From Lautropia sp. SCN 69-89 (lineage in GTDB: Bacteria; Pseudomonadota; Gammaproteobacteria; Burkholderiales; Burkholderiaceae_E), in the NCBI GenBank assembly GCA_001724855.1, contig MEED01000014.1, positions 145,794-209,793 of the forward strand: 64,000 nucleotides of DNA. The letters run 5' to 3'. The notes under the pieces were generated by a model. It ran no database searches and had not been told where the DNA came from. It worked only from the letters and a program-made list of their open reading frames with translations. Positions 1 through 9,423 of the stretch are shown piece after piece. A program made the position numbers and the translations under genes. How positions within the stretch are numbered: the first letter of the stretch is position 1; each line of letters opens with the position of its first letter.

Positions 1-58
1 CGTCGGCCACGTAGCCGCGCCGGGCGAGCGCCTCGCGAAAAGCCTCGATCACGCTCAC
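1..58 (-). CDS. Probable ZapE/AFG1-type cell-division ATPase, first codons only
   Basis: Only the first 19 codons lie in the window; the gene runs off the left edge. Read on the minus strand from GTG at 58 the peptide is (M)SVIEAFREALARRGYVAD, which resembles the start of betaproteobacterial ZapE, where an N-terminal 'ELAxRGYxAD' segment is typical. It begins 14 bases after the lpdA stop codon, and zapE commonly follows odhA-odhB-lpdA in Burkholderiales. A second GTG lies at 52. The identification rests on this short similarity and on gene order, so it is tentative. Confidence 0.45.
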   Translation of the reverse strand, partial: MSVIEAFREALARRGYVAD

Positions 59-71
59 GACGAGGCGGTCG

Positions 72-1526
72 TCACATGTTCAGCGAGCGCTTGTCGGTAG
101 CGGCCAGAGCCGCCTCGCGCAGGACTTCGGACATCGACGGATGCGGGTGGCAGACGCGGCCGATGTCCTCGGCCGACGCCTTGAACTCCATCGCGAGCAC
201 CGCCTCGGCAACGAGGTCGGAGGCCGCGGCCGACACGACGTGCACGCCGAGCACCTCGTCGGTGGCGGCGTCGGCGAGCACCTTCACGAAGCCCTCGGGC
301 GCGGCCACCCCCAGCGCCCGCCCGTTGATCGAGAACGGGAACTGACCCGACTTGTAGGCGCGCCCTTCGGCCTGCAGCTGCTCCTCGGTGCGCCCCACCC
401 AGGCGATCTCCGGCGAGGTGTAGATCACCCACGGAATGCAGTTGTAGTCGATGTGCGGCTTCTGGCCGGCGATCAGTTCGGCCACCATCACGCCCTCGTC
501 CTCGGCCTTGTGCGCGAGCATCGGGCCGCGCACCACGTCGCCGACCGCCCAGACGTTGGGCACTGCGGTGCGGCAACCCTCGTCCACCGGAATGAAGCCG
601 CGCTCGTCGACCGACAGGCCGATCGACTCGAGCCCCAGGCCGTCGGTGTTCGGCACCCGGCCGACCGAGACGACCAGGCGGTCGCATTCGAGCACCTGCG
701 CCGCGCCCCGGTCGTCGGTCCAGTCGACCTTCACGCCGCGCTTGCCGGCCTGCACCGAGCCGATCTGCGCCCCGAGGTGAACCTTCAGCCCCTGCCGCGT
801 GAACTGCTTCCAGGCCTCCTTGCGCACGCCCGCGTCGGCGGCGGCAAGGAAGGTCGGCATCGCCTCGAGAATCGTGACTTCGGCGCCGAGCCGGCGCCAC
901 ACCGACCCGAGCTCGAGCCCGATCACGCCGGCGCCGATCACGCCCAGGCGCCGCGGCACCTCGGAGATCGAAAGCGCGCCCTCGCTGTCGCAGACCAGCT
1001 GGTTGTCCACCGGCACCCCCGGCAAGTGCCGCGCCTTCGAGCCGGTGGCGATGATCACGTTCACCGCGTCGACCAGCTGCGGGGCCTTCGCGGCGGCGCC
1101 CTCGGCGGCTTCGTCGAGGACCTCGATGCGAAACGCGCCATCCTCGGCGCCGACGAAGCGGCCGTGGCCCTTGAGCCAGGTGATCTTGTTCTTGCGGAAC
1201 AGGAACTCGACGCCCTTGGTCATCTTCGAGACGATCGCGTCCTTGCGCGACAACATCTTCGCCAGGTCGAGCTTCACGCCGTCGGCCGAGATGCCGTGCT
1301 CGCCGAGATGGTGGCGCGTCTTCTCGAAGACCTCGCTCGAACCGAGCAGCGCCTTCGAGGGGATGCAGCCCACGTTCAGGCAGGTGCCTCCGAGCGCGAG
1401 TTCGCCCTTCGCATTGCGCCACTTCTCGACGCAGGCAACCTTGAAGCCGAGCTGCGCGGCGCGCACCGCGGCGATGTAGCCGCCGGGACCCGCACCGATG
1501 ACGACGACGTCGTATGTCTGGGCCAT
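72..1526 (-). CDS. lpdA: Dihydrolipoyl dehydrogenase (E3 of 2-oxoglutarate dehydrogenase)
   Basis: 484 aa flavoprotein that reoxidises the dihydrolipoyl groups of E2 and reduces NAD+. Visible: the FAD-binding GAGPGG at residues 11-16, the redox-active disulfide in GGTCLNVGC (Cys49 and Cys54), a second dinucleotide fold [13 protein letters not shown] near 196-208, and the C-terminal catalytic HPHPSMSE near residue 460. Length is normal for the family. It lies 13 bases downstream of sucB on the same strand, so it is the third gene of the sucA-sucB-lpdA operon and most likely serves that complex rather than pyruvate dehydrogenase. Confidence 0.96.
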   Translation of the reverse strand: MAQTYDVVVIGAGPGGYIAAVRAAQLGFKVACVEKWRNAKGELALGGTCLNVGCIPSKALLGSSEVFEKTRHHLGEHGISADGVKLDLAKMLSRKDAIVSKMTKGVEFLFRKNKITWLKGHGRFVGAEDGAFRIEVLDEAAEGAAAKAPQLVDAVNVIIATGSKARHLPGVPVDNQLVCDSEGALSISEVPRRLGVIGAGVIGLELGSVWRRLGAEVTILEAMPTFLAAADAGVRKEAWKQFTRQGLKVHLGAQIGSVQAGKRGVKVDWTDDRGAAQVLECDRLVVSVGRVPNTDGLGLESIGLSVDERGFIPVDEGCRTAVPNVWAVGDVVRGPMLAHKAEDEGVMVAELIAGQKPHIDYNCIPWVIYTSPEIAWVGRTEEQLQAEGRAYKSGQFPFSINGRALGVAAPEGFVKVLADAATDEVLGVHVVSAAASDLVAEAVLAMEFKASAEDIGRVCHPHPSMSEVLREAALAATDKRSLNM

Positions 1527-1539
1527 GTCCGCGCGCTCC

Positions 1540-2847
1540 TCAGAGATCCAGCAGCAGGCGCGACGGGTCTTCGAGCGCCTCCTTGATCGCCACGAGAAAC
1601 AGCACCGCCTCGCGACCGTCGATGATCCGGTGGTCGTACGAGACCGCCAGGTAGTTCATCGGCCTCACCACCACCTGGCCGTGCTCGACCACTGCGCGGT
1701 CTTTCGTTGCGTGCACCCCGAGGATCGCCGACTGCGGCGGGTTGATGATCGGCGTCGAGAGCATCGAGCCGAACACGCCGCCGTTGCTGATCGAGAAGGT
1801 GCCCCCGGTCAGCTCCTCGATCCCGAGCTTGCCGTCCTGCGCGCGCTTGCCGTAGTCGGCGATCTGCTTCTCGACCTGCGCGAAGCTCATCTGGTCGGCG
1901 TTGCGGATCACCGGCACGACCAGGCCGCGCGGCGAGCCCACCGCCACGCCGATGTCGAAGTAGCCGTGGTAGACGATGTCGTTGCCGTCGACCGACGCGT
2001 TGACGACCGGGAACTTCTTCAGCCCGTGCACCGCGGCCTTCACGAAGAACGACATGAAGCCGAGCCGCACGCCGTGCTCCTTCTCGAAGCGCTCCTGGTA
2101 GCGCTTGCGAAGGTCCATCACCGGCTGCATGTTCACTTCGTTGAACGTGGTGAGGATCGCGTTGGTCGACTGCGACTGCAGCAGCCGCTCGGCCACCCGC
2201 TGGCGCAGCCGCGACATCGGAACGCGCTGCTGCGGCCGCCCTTCGAGCAGCTTCGAGACGTCGAGCGGGGGCCGCACTTCGGGCAGGGCCGTGGCGGGCA
2301 CGCCGGTCGGGATCGCCGGCGCCGCCGGGCGCGCGGCCGCCGCCGTCGCCGCAATCACGTCGCCCTTGGTGATGCGCCCGTCGCGGCCGGTACCGGCCAC
2401 CTGCGCGGGCGTGAGCTGGGCCTCGGCCATCAGCTTCGCCGCCGCCGGCATCGCGACGCCTGCCTTCGCACCGGCGGCTGGCGCAGCCGCCGGCGCAGGC
2501 GTGGGCATCGCGGCCGCCGGTGCCGCGGCTGGCGCCGCTGCGGCCGCAGCAGCCGGGGCAGCCGGCGCCGTCGCGGCAGCCGCTGTGGGCGCGGCCGCCG
2601 CCTTCGCCTCGGTGTCGATGACCGCGATGACTTCACCGGCCACGACGGTGCTGCCGTCGCCCTTGATCACCTGCGCCAGGACGCCGGCCGCCGGAGCCGG
2701 CAGTTCGAGCACGACCTTGTCGGTTTCGACGTCGATCAGGTTTTCGTCACGGGCCACCGCCTCGCCGGCCTTCTTGTGCCACTGCAGCAGGGTTGCCTCG
2801 GCCACCGATTCCGACAACTGCGGAACCCTGACTTCGATGAGAGCCAT
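1540..2847 (-). CDS. sucB: Dihydrolipoyllysine succinyltransferase (E2 of 2-oxoglutarate dehydrogenase)
   Basis: 435 aa E2 core protein. There is one N-terminal lipoyl domain with the lipoylated lysine in VETDKVVLE (Lys44), then an Ala/Pro-rich flexible linker of about 45 residues, a peripheral-subunit-binding domain around 135-168 ([13 protein letters not shown]), and the catalytic acyltransferase domain ending in SYDHRIIDG, whose His (about 406) and Asp (about 410) are the active-site pair. It starts 28 bases after the sucA stop. The linker's repetitive GCC/GCG codons create long open shadow frames in this stretch. Confidence 0.96.
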   Translation of the reverse strand: MALIEVRVPQLSESVAEATLLQWHKKAGEAVARDENLIDVETDKVVLELPAPAAGVLAQVIKGDGSTVVAGEVIAVIDTEAKAAAAPTAAAATAPAAPAAAAAAAPAAAPAAAMPTPAPAAAPAAGAKAGVAMPAAAKLMAEAQLTPAQVAGTGRDGRITKGDVIAATAAAARPAAPAIPTGVPATALPEVRPPLDVSKLLEGRPQQRVPMSRLRQRVAERLLQSQSTNAILTTFNEVNMQPVMDLRKRYQERFEKEHGVRLGFMSFFVKAAVHGLKKFPVVNASVDGNDIVYHGYFDIGVAVGSPRGLVVPVIRNADQMSFAQVEKQIADYGKRAQDGKLGIEELTGGTFSISNGGVFGSMLSTPIINPPQSAILGVHATKDRAVVEHGQVVVRPMNYLAVSYDHRIIDGREAVLFLVAIKEALEDPSRLLLDL

Positions 2848-2875
2848 TTGCCTGTTCTCCGGGGAGGAATTCGGT

Positions 2876-5737
2876 TCAGTTCGATTTCTTGCTGCGCGAA
2901 CGGGCCTCGCCGAGCGCCGCGGCGATCAGCTCCTTCTGCTGCGCATAGTGCTTGTCGTAGTACCCGACGGCCGGCGAAGCCGAGGGCGCACGCCCGGCGT
3001 AGCCGAGCTTCTGGCCCTCCTTCAGCGTCTCGGCGACGTGGTGCTGCACGTAGAACCAGGCGCCCTGGTTCTGCGGCTCGTCCTGGCACCAGATCACCTG
3101 CGAGGCATTCGGGAACTTCTTCATCTCGGCCTCGAACGCCTTGTGCGCGAACGGATACAGCTGCTCGATGCGCACCAGCGCCACGTCGTCGAGCCCGCGC
3201 TCGCGGCGCGCGGCCAGCAGGTCGTAGTAGACCTTGCCGGTGCACACGACCACGCGCTTGACCTTCTTCGGGTCGACCGTGGCCGCCGTCTCGCCGATCA
3301 CCGTGCGGAACTCCCCGCGGGCGAGGTCGTCGAGCGAGGACACCGCCTCCTTGTTCCGCAGCAACGACTTGGGCGTCATGATCACCAGCGGCTTGCGGAA
3401 CATGCGGATCATCTGCCGCCGCAGCAGGTGGAAGATCTGCGCCGGCGTGGTCGGCTGGCAGACCTGCATGTTGTGCTCGGCGCACAATTGCAGGAAGCGC
3501 TCGAGCCGCGCCGACGAATGCTCGGGACCCTGGCCCTCGTAGCCGTGCGGCAGCATCAAGACCAGGCCGCAGGCGCGGCCCCACTTGGTTTCGCCCGACG
3601 CGATGAACTGGTCGATGACCACCTGCGCGCCGTTGGCGAAGTCGCCGAACTGCGCCTCCCAGATGACCAGCGTGTTCGGATCCGACGACGCGTAACCGTA
3701 CTCGAAGGCGAGCACCGCCTCCTCCGACAGCACCGAGTCGATGACGATGAACTGGCCCTGCTTGTCGGCGACGAACTGAAGCGGAATGTACGCGCCCTGG
3801 TCCCACTTCTCGCGGTTCTGGTCGTGCAGCACCGCGTGGCGGTGCGTGAACGTGCCGCGGCCCGAGTCCTGACCCGAAAGGCGCACGCCGAATCCCGACG
3901 CGACCAGCGACGCGAACGCCATGTGCTCGCCCATGCCCCAGTCGAGCGGCAGCTCGCCGTTGACCATCGCGCGCCGGTCGTTGATCACCCGCTCGACCAG
4001 CGGATGCAGCTTGAAGCCGGACGGCACCGTCGTGATGCGTTCGCCGAGCCGGCGCAGTTCGCCGATCGGCACCGCGGTGTCGGCGCTGTCGGTCCACTTG
4101 CGGTTCAGGAAGGGAAGCCAGTCGACCGCGAACTTGCTCTTGAAGTTGGTGATGACCGGGTCGATCCGGTGCTTGCCCTCGTCCATCGCCGTGCGGTACG
4201 CGGCGACCATCGCCTCGGCGTCGGACTCGCGGATCACCTCCTGCGCGACCAGCTTGTCGGCGTAGATCTTGCGCGTTCCCGCATGCGCGGCAATCTTCTT
4301 GTACATCATCGGCTGCGTGACCGCCGGCGTGTCCTGTTCGTTGTGCCCGAGGCGGCGGAAGCAGACGATGTCGACCACCACGTCCTTGCGGAAACGCTGC
4401 CGGAAGTCGAGCGCCAGCTGCGCTGCGTAAACCACCGCCTCGGCGTCGTCGCCGTTCACGTGGAATACCGGCGCCTCGATCATCTTGACCACGTCGGTGC
4501 AGTAGATCGTCGAGCGGGTGTCGCGCGGATCGGATGTGGTGAAGCCGATCTGGTTGTTGATCACGATGTGCACGGTACCGCGCGTGCCGTAGCCGCGCGT
4601 CTGCGCCAGGTTCAGCGTCTCCATCACGACGCCCTGCCCCGCGAAGGCCGCGTCCCCGTGCACCAGCACCGGCAGCACGTGGTCGCCGTTGCGGTCGCCG
4701 CGGCGAACCATCCGCGCCCGACACGATCCCTCGACCACCGGGTTCACGATCTCCAGGTGCGAGGGGTTGAACGCGAGCGAGAGGTGCACCGGCCCGCCGG
4801 CGGTGGAGATGTCGCTGGAGAAGCCCTTGTGGTACTTGACGTCCCCGCTGGGCAGGTCGTCCGCGTGGCGGCCTTCGAACTCGGCGAACAGTTCCCCGGG
4901 CATCTTGCCCAGGGTGTTCACCAGCACGTTCAGGCGGCCGCGATGGGCCATGCCGATCACCAGTTCCTGGATGCCGGCCTCGCCGGCCCGGTGCACCAGT
5001 TCGTCCATCGCGGCGATGAAGCTCTCGCCGCCCTCGAGCGAGAAGCGCTTCTGGCCCACGTACCGCGTATGCAGGTAGCGCTCGAGCCCTTCGGCGGCGG
5101 TCAGCCGGTCGAGGATGCGCCTCTTCTTGTCGGTGCTGTAGCTCGGGCGCGCGCGCGTCGACTCGAGGCGCTCCTGGATCCAGCGCTTCTGCGCCTGGTC
5201 GCTGATATACATGAACTCGGCGCCGATCGACCCGCAGTAGGTGTCACGCAGCGCCTTGACGATGTCGCGCAGCGGCGCGTTGTCGAAGCCGAAATAGGTG
5301 TTGGCCGCCGAATAGATGTTGGCGTGCTCGCCCTCGGTGAAGTCGTAGAACGCCGGCTCCAGTTCGGGAATCGCCGGGCGCTCCTGGCGCTTGAGCGGAT
5401 CGAGGTCGGCCCAGCGCGAGCCGAGGTTGCGGTACGCCGCGACCAGCGACTGGACGAACACCTGCTTGCGCGCGGTGGCGGCGTCGCCGCCCATCATGCG
5501 CGGCTGCAGCGTGCCTTCCCGGGCGCGTTCGGCGAACGACTGGACGATCGGTGCGTGCGCGATATCGCGCGTCTGCGTGCTGCCGTCGGCCGCAGGCACC
5601 GCCTGCATGCTGTCGAACCACGCGCGCCAGGCCTCGGGAACCGAGCCGGGGTTGTTCAGGTAGCTCTCGTAGAGCTCCTCGACGTACGGGGCATTGCCGC
5701 CGAACAGGTACGAGTTCGACTGGAACGCTTTCATCAT
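2876..5737 (-). CDS. sucA: 2-oxoglutarate dehydrogenase E1 component
   Basis: 953 aa thiamine-diphosphate enzyme that decarboxylates 2-oxoglutarate and succinylates the lipoyl group of SucB. Family motifs include the N-terminal [35 protein letters not shown] and [11 protein letters not shown]. Length matches bacterial E1o. Two consecutive ATG codons (5737 and 5734) open the frame; an AGGTGA ribosome-binding site lies just upstream. First gene of the sucA-sucB-lpdA operon. Its upstream region (5738-5913) presumably holds the promoter, but I could not pick convincing -35/-10 boxes. Confidence 0.97.
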   Translation of the reverse strand: MMKAFQSNSYLFGGNAPYVEELYESYLNNPGSVPEAWRAWFDSMQAVPAADGSTQTRDIAHAPIVQSFAERAREGTLQPRMMGGDAATARKQVFVQSLVAAYRNLGSRWADLDPLKRQERPAIPELEPAFYDFTEGEHANIYSAANTYFGFDNAPLRDIVKALRDTYCGSIGAEFMYISDQAQKRWIQERLESTRARPSYSTDKKRRILDRLTAAEGLERYLHTRYVGQKRFSLEGGESFIAAMDELVHRAGEAGIQELVIGMAHRGRLNVLVNTLGKMPGELFAEFEGRHADDLPSGDVKYHKGFSSDISTAGGPVHLSLAFNPSHLEIVNPVVEGSCRARMVRRGDRNGDHVLPVLVHGDAAFAGQGVVMETLNLAQTRGYGTRGTVHIVINNQIGFTTSDPRDTRSTIYCTDVVKMIEAPVFHVNGDDAEAVVYAAQLALDFRQRFRKDVVVDIVCFRRLGHNEQDTPAVTQPMMYKKIAAHAGTRKIYADKLVAQEVIRESDAEAMVAAYRTAMDEGKHRIDPVITNFKSKFAVDWLPFLNRKWTDSADTAVPIGELRRLGERITTVPSGFKLHPLVERVINDRRAMVNGELPLDWGMGEHMAFASLVASGFGVRLSGQDSGRGTFTHRHAVLHDQNREKWDQGAYIPLQFVADKQGQFIVIDSVLSEEAVLAFEYGYASSDPNTLVIWEAQFGDFANGAQVVIDQFIASGETKWGRACGLVLMLPHGYEGQGPEHSSARLERFLQLCAEHNMQVCQPTTPAQIFHLLRRQMIRMFRKPLVIMTPKSLLRNKEAVSSLDDLARGEFRTVIGETAATVDPKKVKRVVVCTGKVYYDLLAARRERGLDDVALVRIEQLYPFAHKAFEAEMKKFPNASQVIWCQDEPQNQGAWFYVQHHVAETLKEGQKLGYAGRAPSASPAVGYYDKHYAQQKELIAAALGEARSRSKKSN

Positions 5738-5913
5738 GGTTCTTCACCTTTCGGAACGAGTTTCTCGTCAAAGATGCTCGGACGGCCGCGTTGCGACGGC
5801 GCCGACGAATCGCGTCCGGCTTCCGGATCGGCGACTCGAGATTCAGCGGTGGTGACGACGGGGGATTACGTCATGGCGGCAAGCTTTGGCGGGTGTTGCG
5901 ATGTTACCACCGA

Positions 5914-6021
5914 CCTGCGTTGAGCGCCGTTGCGCGCCTGGCTGAGCGGGCCGTGAGTGCACTGCCCAGGGCGCGCGCTCACGGCCCGCTCAGCCAGGCG
6001 CGCAACGGCGCTCAACGCAGG
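5914..6021. repeat. Perfect 44-bp inverted repeat with 20-nt spacer
   Basis: Left arm 5914-5957 and right arm 5978-6021 are exact reverse complements over 44 bases, separated by 20 bases (5958-5977). The right arm covers the last three codons and stop of the neighbouring cysteine peptidase gene (stop at 6012-6014), so the left arm is an inverted copy of that gene's end plus its 3' flank. It lies between that gene and the sucA promoter region. No T-run follows, so it is not a standard intrinsic terminator, although a transcript through it would form a very stable hairpin. Confidence 0.97.
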
Positions 6022-6962
6022 CGTGCGGCGGTCTCACGATAGATTTTCAGGCTCGGTCCACCCAGCGCGATCGCCCGCTGCACGGCTTCGCGCGCGGCTT
6101 CGAGATCGCCGGCCGAAGCCAGCGCTTCGGCGAGGTTGTTCCATGCTTCGGCAAAGCCGGGATGCCGTTGCAGGAGTTCACGGTAGGTCTGGATCGCTTC
6201 GCGGGCCTGCCCGCCGGCGAGTTGCGCGTTGGCGAGTGCGAAGGCGCTCAGGCGGTCTTCCGGTGATCGCTCGTGCAGCGTGCGATAGGCCGACAGCGCC
6301 GCGGCCCGGTCGCTGCGCTCGAGTGCGACCGCTGCGCGCAGCGCGTCGCGCGGGGAAGCCGCTGGCGGGATGCGCTTTGGCGTGGTGACCACCATCGCCC
6401 AGTAGCCGCCGCGCGCCCAGGTGCGCTCGAAGGTCGACATCGACATCGCCATCGACTCGGATTGGCCCGAATGCAGCACGATGCGCTCGTCATCCAGGTC
6501 GTAGCCGACGATCACCGCGTAGTGCCAGACCGGCATGATCGACAGGCCGAGGTTCTGGAACACGACCACTGCGTAGCCGTCGGCGACCGTGCGCAGCAGC
6601 GCGGCGAGTTCGCCCGGCATCGGAACCGCCAGCAGGCCCTCGCGCCTCGGCAGCGCCAGCATCTCGGCCTGCAGCGTGCCCTGGCGGGCGGGCAGGTAGA
6701 CCTCGTCGCGCAGCGACTCGGGCGAGCGCTGGCGCCCGATCGCGCCCAGCGCCATCGCCAGCGCGGCCGGGCCGCACTGGTAGTCGTCCTGACCGTAAAA
6801 CGGAACGCCCGACACGCTGGCCTGCCGTGGCAGTGCCGGCGCCTGCGCCGCCGCGGGCGTGGCGGCGGGCGCCATCAGCGCCGCGGTCTGCGGCGCGGCG
6901 CAGCCGCCGAGCAGCAGCGCTGCCGCCAGCGCGGCGGCAGCGGCGGCGCACCTCGCGCTCAA
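6012..6962 (-). CDS. PA2778-family cysteine peptidase lipoprotein with TPR repeats
   Basis: About 316 aa. I start it at TTG 6962, whose last two bases overlap the TGA of the upstream gene and which gives a clean lipoprotein signal peptide with lipobox LLGGC (Cys21). A C39-like peptidase domain follows: catalytic Cys63 in YQCGPAALAM and a His in VWHYAVIVGYD near residue 150. The C-terminal part carries TPR-like repeats (AEAWNNLAEALASAGDLEAA). Homologues are known as PA2778-family peptidases and pair with PA2779-family proteins; their substrate is not known to me. Probably anchored in the outer membrane facing the periplasm. The 3' end lies inside the long inverted repeat. Confidence 0.85.
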   Translation of the reverse strand: MSARCAAAAAALAAALLLGGCAAPQTAALMAPAATPAAAQAPALPRQASVSGVPFYGQDDYQCGPAALAMALGAIGRQRSPESLRDEVYLPARQGTLQAEMLALPRREGLLAVPMPGELAALLRTVADGYAVVVFQNLGLSIMPVWHYAVIVGYDLDDERIVLHSGQSESMAMSMSTFERTWARGGYWAMVVTTPKRIPPAASPRDALRAAVALERSDRAAALSAYRTLHERSPEDRLSAFALANAQLAGGQAREAIQTYRELLQRHPGFAEAWNNLAEALASAGDLEAAREAVQRAIALGGPSLKIYRETAARLR

Positions 6963-7351
6963 CGTATCGAGCGGGTGAACGGATAGACCTTGGTGAAGCC
7001 GAGGATATCGGTGATCAGCAGCACGATGAAGATCGTGAGGATCGCGCCCACGATCCCGGCACCGGCCGGCAGCTCGTCGATGCGCGCCGCCAGTTCGCGC
7101 GCCTGCTGGTCGTCGAGCGCCTGCACGCGCTCGACTGCCTGCTGCGGATCGACGCCCAGCGCCTCGAGCCGCGCGCGAACGTCGTCGCGGGCGAGCAGCG
7201 CCTCGAGCGCCGCGCGGTCGGATGCGGGCGTTGCAGCCAGCGCTTCTTCCGTGCTCACGACGCGCGCCTGCACAGGCACGGGCATCGTCGATGCCAGAAG
7301 GCCGGCGATCACCGCGCCGGCAACCGTGCGAACGATACGGCCATGGGTCAT
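6959..7351 (-). CDS. PA2779-family small membrane protein
   Basis: 130 aa. Starts at ATG 7351 (MTHGRIVRTVAGAVIAGLL), with an N-terminal hydrophobic signal-like segment, a central region rich in Ala, Glu and Arg that ends in two helical repeats around residues 35-95 (ALEALLARDDVRARLEALGV), and a C-terminal membrane segment (ILTIFIVLLITDILGF). It is translationally coupled to the downstream peptidase through a TTGA overlap. The pair PA2779-PA2778 is conserved in many proteobacteria, which suggests a shared envelope function; none is established. Confidence 0.82.
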   Translation of the reverse strand: MTHGRIVRTVAGAVIAGLLASTMPVPVQARVVSTEEALAATPASDRAALEALLARDDVRARLEALGVDPQQAVERVQALDDQQARELAARIDELPAGAGIVGAILTIFIVLLITDILGFTKVYPFTRSIR

Positions 7352-7593
7352 TCGTATCTCTCCTCGTCGAAGGGGTTCGTCTCGCAGATGCCGCCGGCAC
7401 GGTAGCACCGCGGCCACGAAACGCGCAAACCGCCGCCCGCCGTACGGTTGCGCGATTCCGACACGCTGCGGTGGCCGCCCGCCCGGCGGAGCTTTCGGCA
7501 CCCCGACGCGCGGAGTAGACTGGCCGGACGGAATAAAATCAATGCGCCGCGCACGCACGCGGCCGATCCGTGCGCTGCACACAGGAGGAGACG

Positions 7594-9423
7594 TTGCAGG
7601 CCACCGACATCCGTGATCCCGACTATTTCCACCGAGTAGTCGACTGTCAGTGGGCGTGCCCGGCCCACACCCCCGTCCCCGAATACATCCGCCTGATCGC
7701 CGCCGGCCGGTATTCCGACGCCTACCTGGTCAACTGGCGCGCCAACGTCTTTCCGGGCGTGCTCGGCCGCACCTGCGACCGACCCTGCGAGCCCGCCTGC
7801 CGGCGCGGCCGGGTCGAGGCGCAACAGGCGCAAGCACCCGAACCGGTGGCGATCTGCCGCCTCAAGCGCGTCGCCGCCGACTTCAAGGACGATATCCGCG
7901 ACCGTCTCCCCAGGCGCGCCGCCCGACCCAACGGCCGGCGCGTGGCCTGCGTGGGCGCGGGGCCCGCATCGCTCACGGTTGCGCGCAACCTCGCGCCGCT
8001 GGGCTACGCGGTCACCGTCTTCGACCGCGACGCGCGCGCCGGCGGGATGATCCGCACGCAGATTCCCCGCTTCCGGCTTCCCGAGGAAGTCATCGACGAG
8101 GAAACCGGCTACGTGCTCGACCTCGGCGTCGAGTTCCGCGGCGGCGAGCGCGTCGATTCGCTGCGCGCACTGCTCGCGCAAGGTTTCGACGCGGTGTTCG
8201 TCGGCAGCGGCGCACCGCGCGGCCGCGACCTCGACCTTCCCGGGCGCGCCGAGGCCGCCGCGCAGATCCACGTGGGCATCGAGTGGCTGGCATCGGTGTC
8301 GTTCGGCCACGTCGATCGCATCGGCAAGCGGGTGATCGTGCTGGGCGGCGGCAACACCGCAATGGATTGCTGTCGCACCGCGCGCCGCCTGGGCGGCGAG
8401 GACGTCAAGGTGATCGTGCGCTCGGGCTTCGACGAGATGAAGGCCTCGCCCTGGGAGAAGGAGGACGCGATGCACGAAGGCATCCCGATCCTGAACTTCC
8501 TCGTGCCCACGGCGTTCGTGCACTCGGAGGGGCGGCTCACCGGCATGCGCTTCGGCAAGGTCGAGGCACGCTTCGACGAGCGCGGACGGCGCAGCCTCGT
8601 GCCCACCGGCGAGCCCGACCAGGTCTTCGACTGCGACGAGGTGCTGATTGCTGTCGGCCAGGAGAACGCGTTCCCCTGGATCGAGCGCGACCTCGGCATC
8701 GAGTTCGACGACTCCGGGCTGCCGGTCCTCGACCGGGTGTCGATGCAGTCCACGCTGCCACAGGTGTTCTTCGGCGGCGATGCCGCGTTCGGGCCGAAGA
8801 ACATCATCTGGGCGGTGGCCCACGGCCACGAGGCCGCGGTGTCGATCGACCGCTTCCTCGAGGGGGAAGACGTCCGAGTGCGCCCGGCGCCGGCGGTCAC
8901 GATCGTCTCGCAGAAGATGGGCATTCACGAGTGGAGCTACGACAACGAGGTCGCCCGCGACCTGCGGCACAAGGTGCCGTGGCGCGACGTGAACCAGGCG
9001 CTGCGCGACATCCGCGTCGAGGTCGAGCTCGGCTTCGACGCGCAGACCGCGCTGCGCGAGGCGCAGCGCTGCCTGAACTGCGACGTGCAGACTGTCTTCA
9101 CCGCGAAGCAGTGCATCGAATGCGATGCCTGCGTCGATGTCTGTCCCACCGACTGCATCACCTTCACGATGCTGCCGGCCAGCAACGACGAGCGGGCGTT
9201 GCGCGCGAGCCTGCGCGCGCCCGCGCTCAACGACAGCCAGCCGCTGTATCTCGCGACCGGCCTGAAGACCGGCCGGGCGATGATCAAGGACGAAGACGTC
9301 TGCCTGCACTGCGGGCTGTGCGCCGAGCGCTGCCCCACCGGCGCCTGGGACATGCGCAAGTACCTGATCAACCTCACCCACGCCGGGCCCGGTTGCCGCA
9401 CGCCCGCAAGGAAGGCCGCCTGA
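7594..9423 (+). CDS. FAD/NAD(P) and iron-sulfur oxidoreductase subunit of 2-oxoglutarate:ferredoxin/NADP oxidoreductase
   Basis: 609 aa from TTG 7594, chosen because a perfect AGGAGG sits at 7583-7588 with good spacing; a GTG at 7570 has no such site. The fold is glutamate-synthase small-subunit-like: N-terminal cysteine clusters CQWAC and CDRPCEPAC, an FAD site GAGPASLTVA near residue 118, and a nucleotide site VLGGGNTAMD near 247. A two-cluster ferredoxin domain is fused at the C terminus (CIECDACVDVCP near 507 and CLHCGLCAERCP near 570). It overlaps the next gene by 1 base. By analogy with the three-subunit 2-oxoglutarate:NADP+ oxidoreductase of Azoarcus evansii it should pass electrons between the KorAB core, ferredoxin and NADP; that role is inferred. 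Confidence 0.85.
   Translation: MQATDIRDPDYFHRVVDCQWACPAHTPVPEYIRLIAAGRYSDAYLVNWRANVFPGVLGRTCDRPCEPACRRGRVEAQQAQAPEPVAICRLKRVAADFKDDIRDRLPRRAARPNGRRVACVGAGPASLTVARNLAPLGYAVTVFDRDARAGGMIRTQIPRFRLPEEVIDEETGYVLDLGVEFRGGERVDSLRALLAQGFDAVFVGSGAPRGRDLDLPGRAEAAAQIHVGIEWLASVSFGHVDRIGKRVIVLGGGNTAMDCCRTARRLGGEDVKVIVRSGFDEMKASPWEKEDAMHEGIPILNFLVPTAFVHSEGRLTGMRFGKVEARFDERGRRSLVPTGEPDQVFDCDEVLIAVGQENAFPWIERDLGIEFDDSGLPVLDRVSMQSTLPQVFFGGDAAFGPKNIIWAVAHGHEAAVSIDRFLEGEDVRVRPAPAVTIVSQKMGIHEWSYDNEVARDLRHKVPWRDVNQALRDIRVEVELGFDAQTALREAQRCLNCDVQTVFTAKQCIECDACVDVCPTDCITFTMLPASNDERALRASLRAPALNDSQPLYLATGLKTGRAMIKDEDVCLHCGLCAERCPTGAWDMRKYLINLTHAGPGCRTPARKAA

Noticed and set aside
2430..2640. Low-complexity repeat-like stretch
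   Set aside because: It encodes the Ala/Pro-rich linker of the SucB E2 protein, not an independent repeat element.
2105..5923. Plus-strand open frame of over 1200 codons antisense to sucA/sucB
   Set aside because: It is a shadow created by GC-rich codon use; the minus strand encodes unmistakable SucA and SucB with full motifs, and the antisense translation is repetitive with no family signature.
7570..7593. GTG start for the KorCAB flavoprotein
   Set aside because: TTG 7594 has a perfect AGGAGG at the right distance; the GTG has none.
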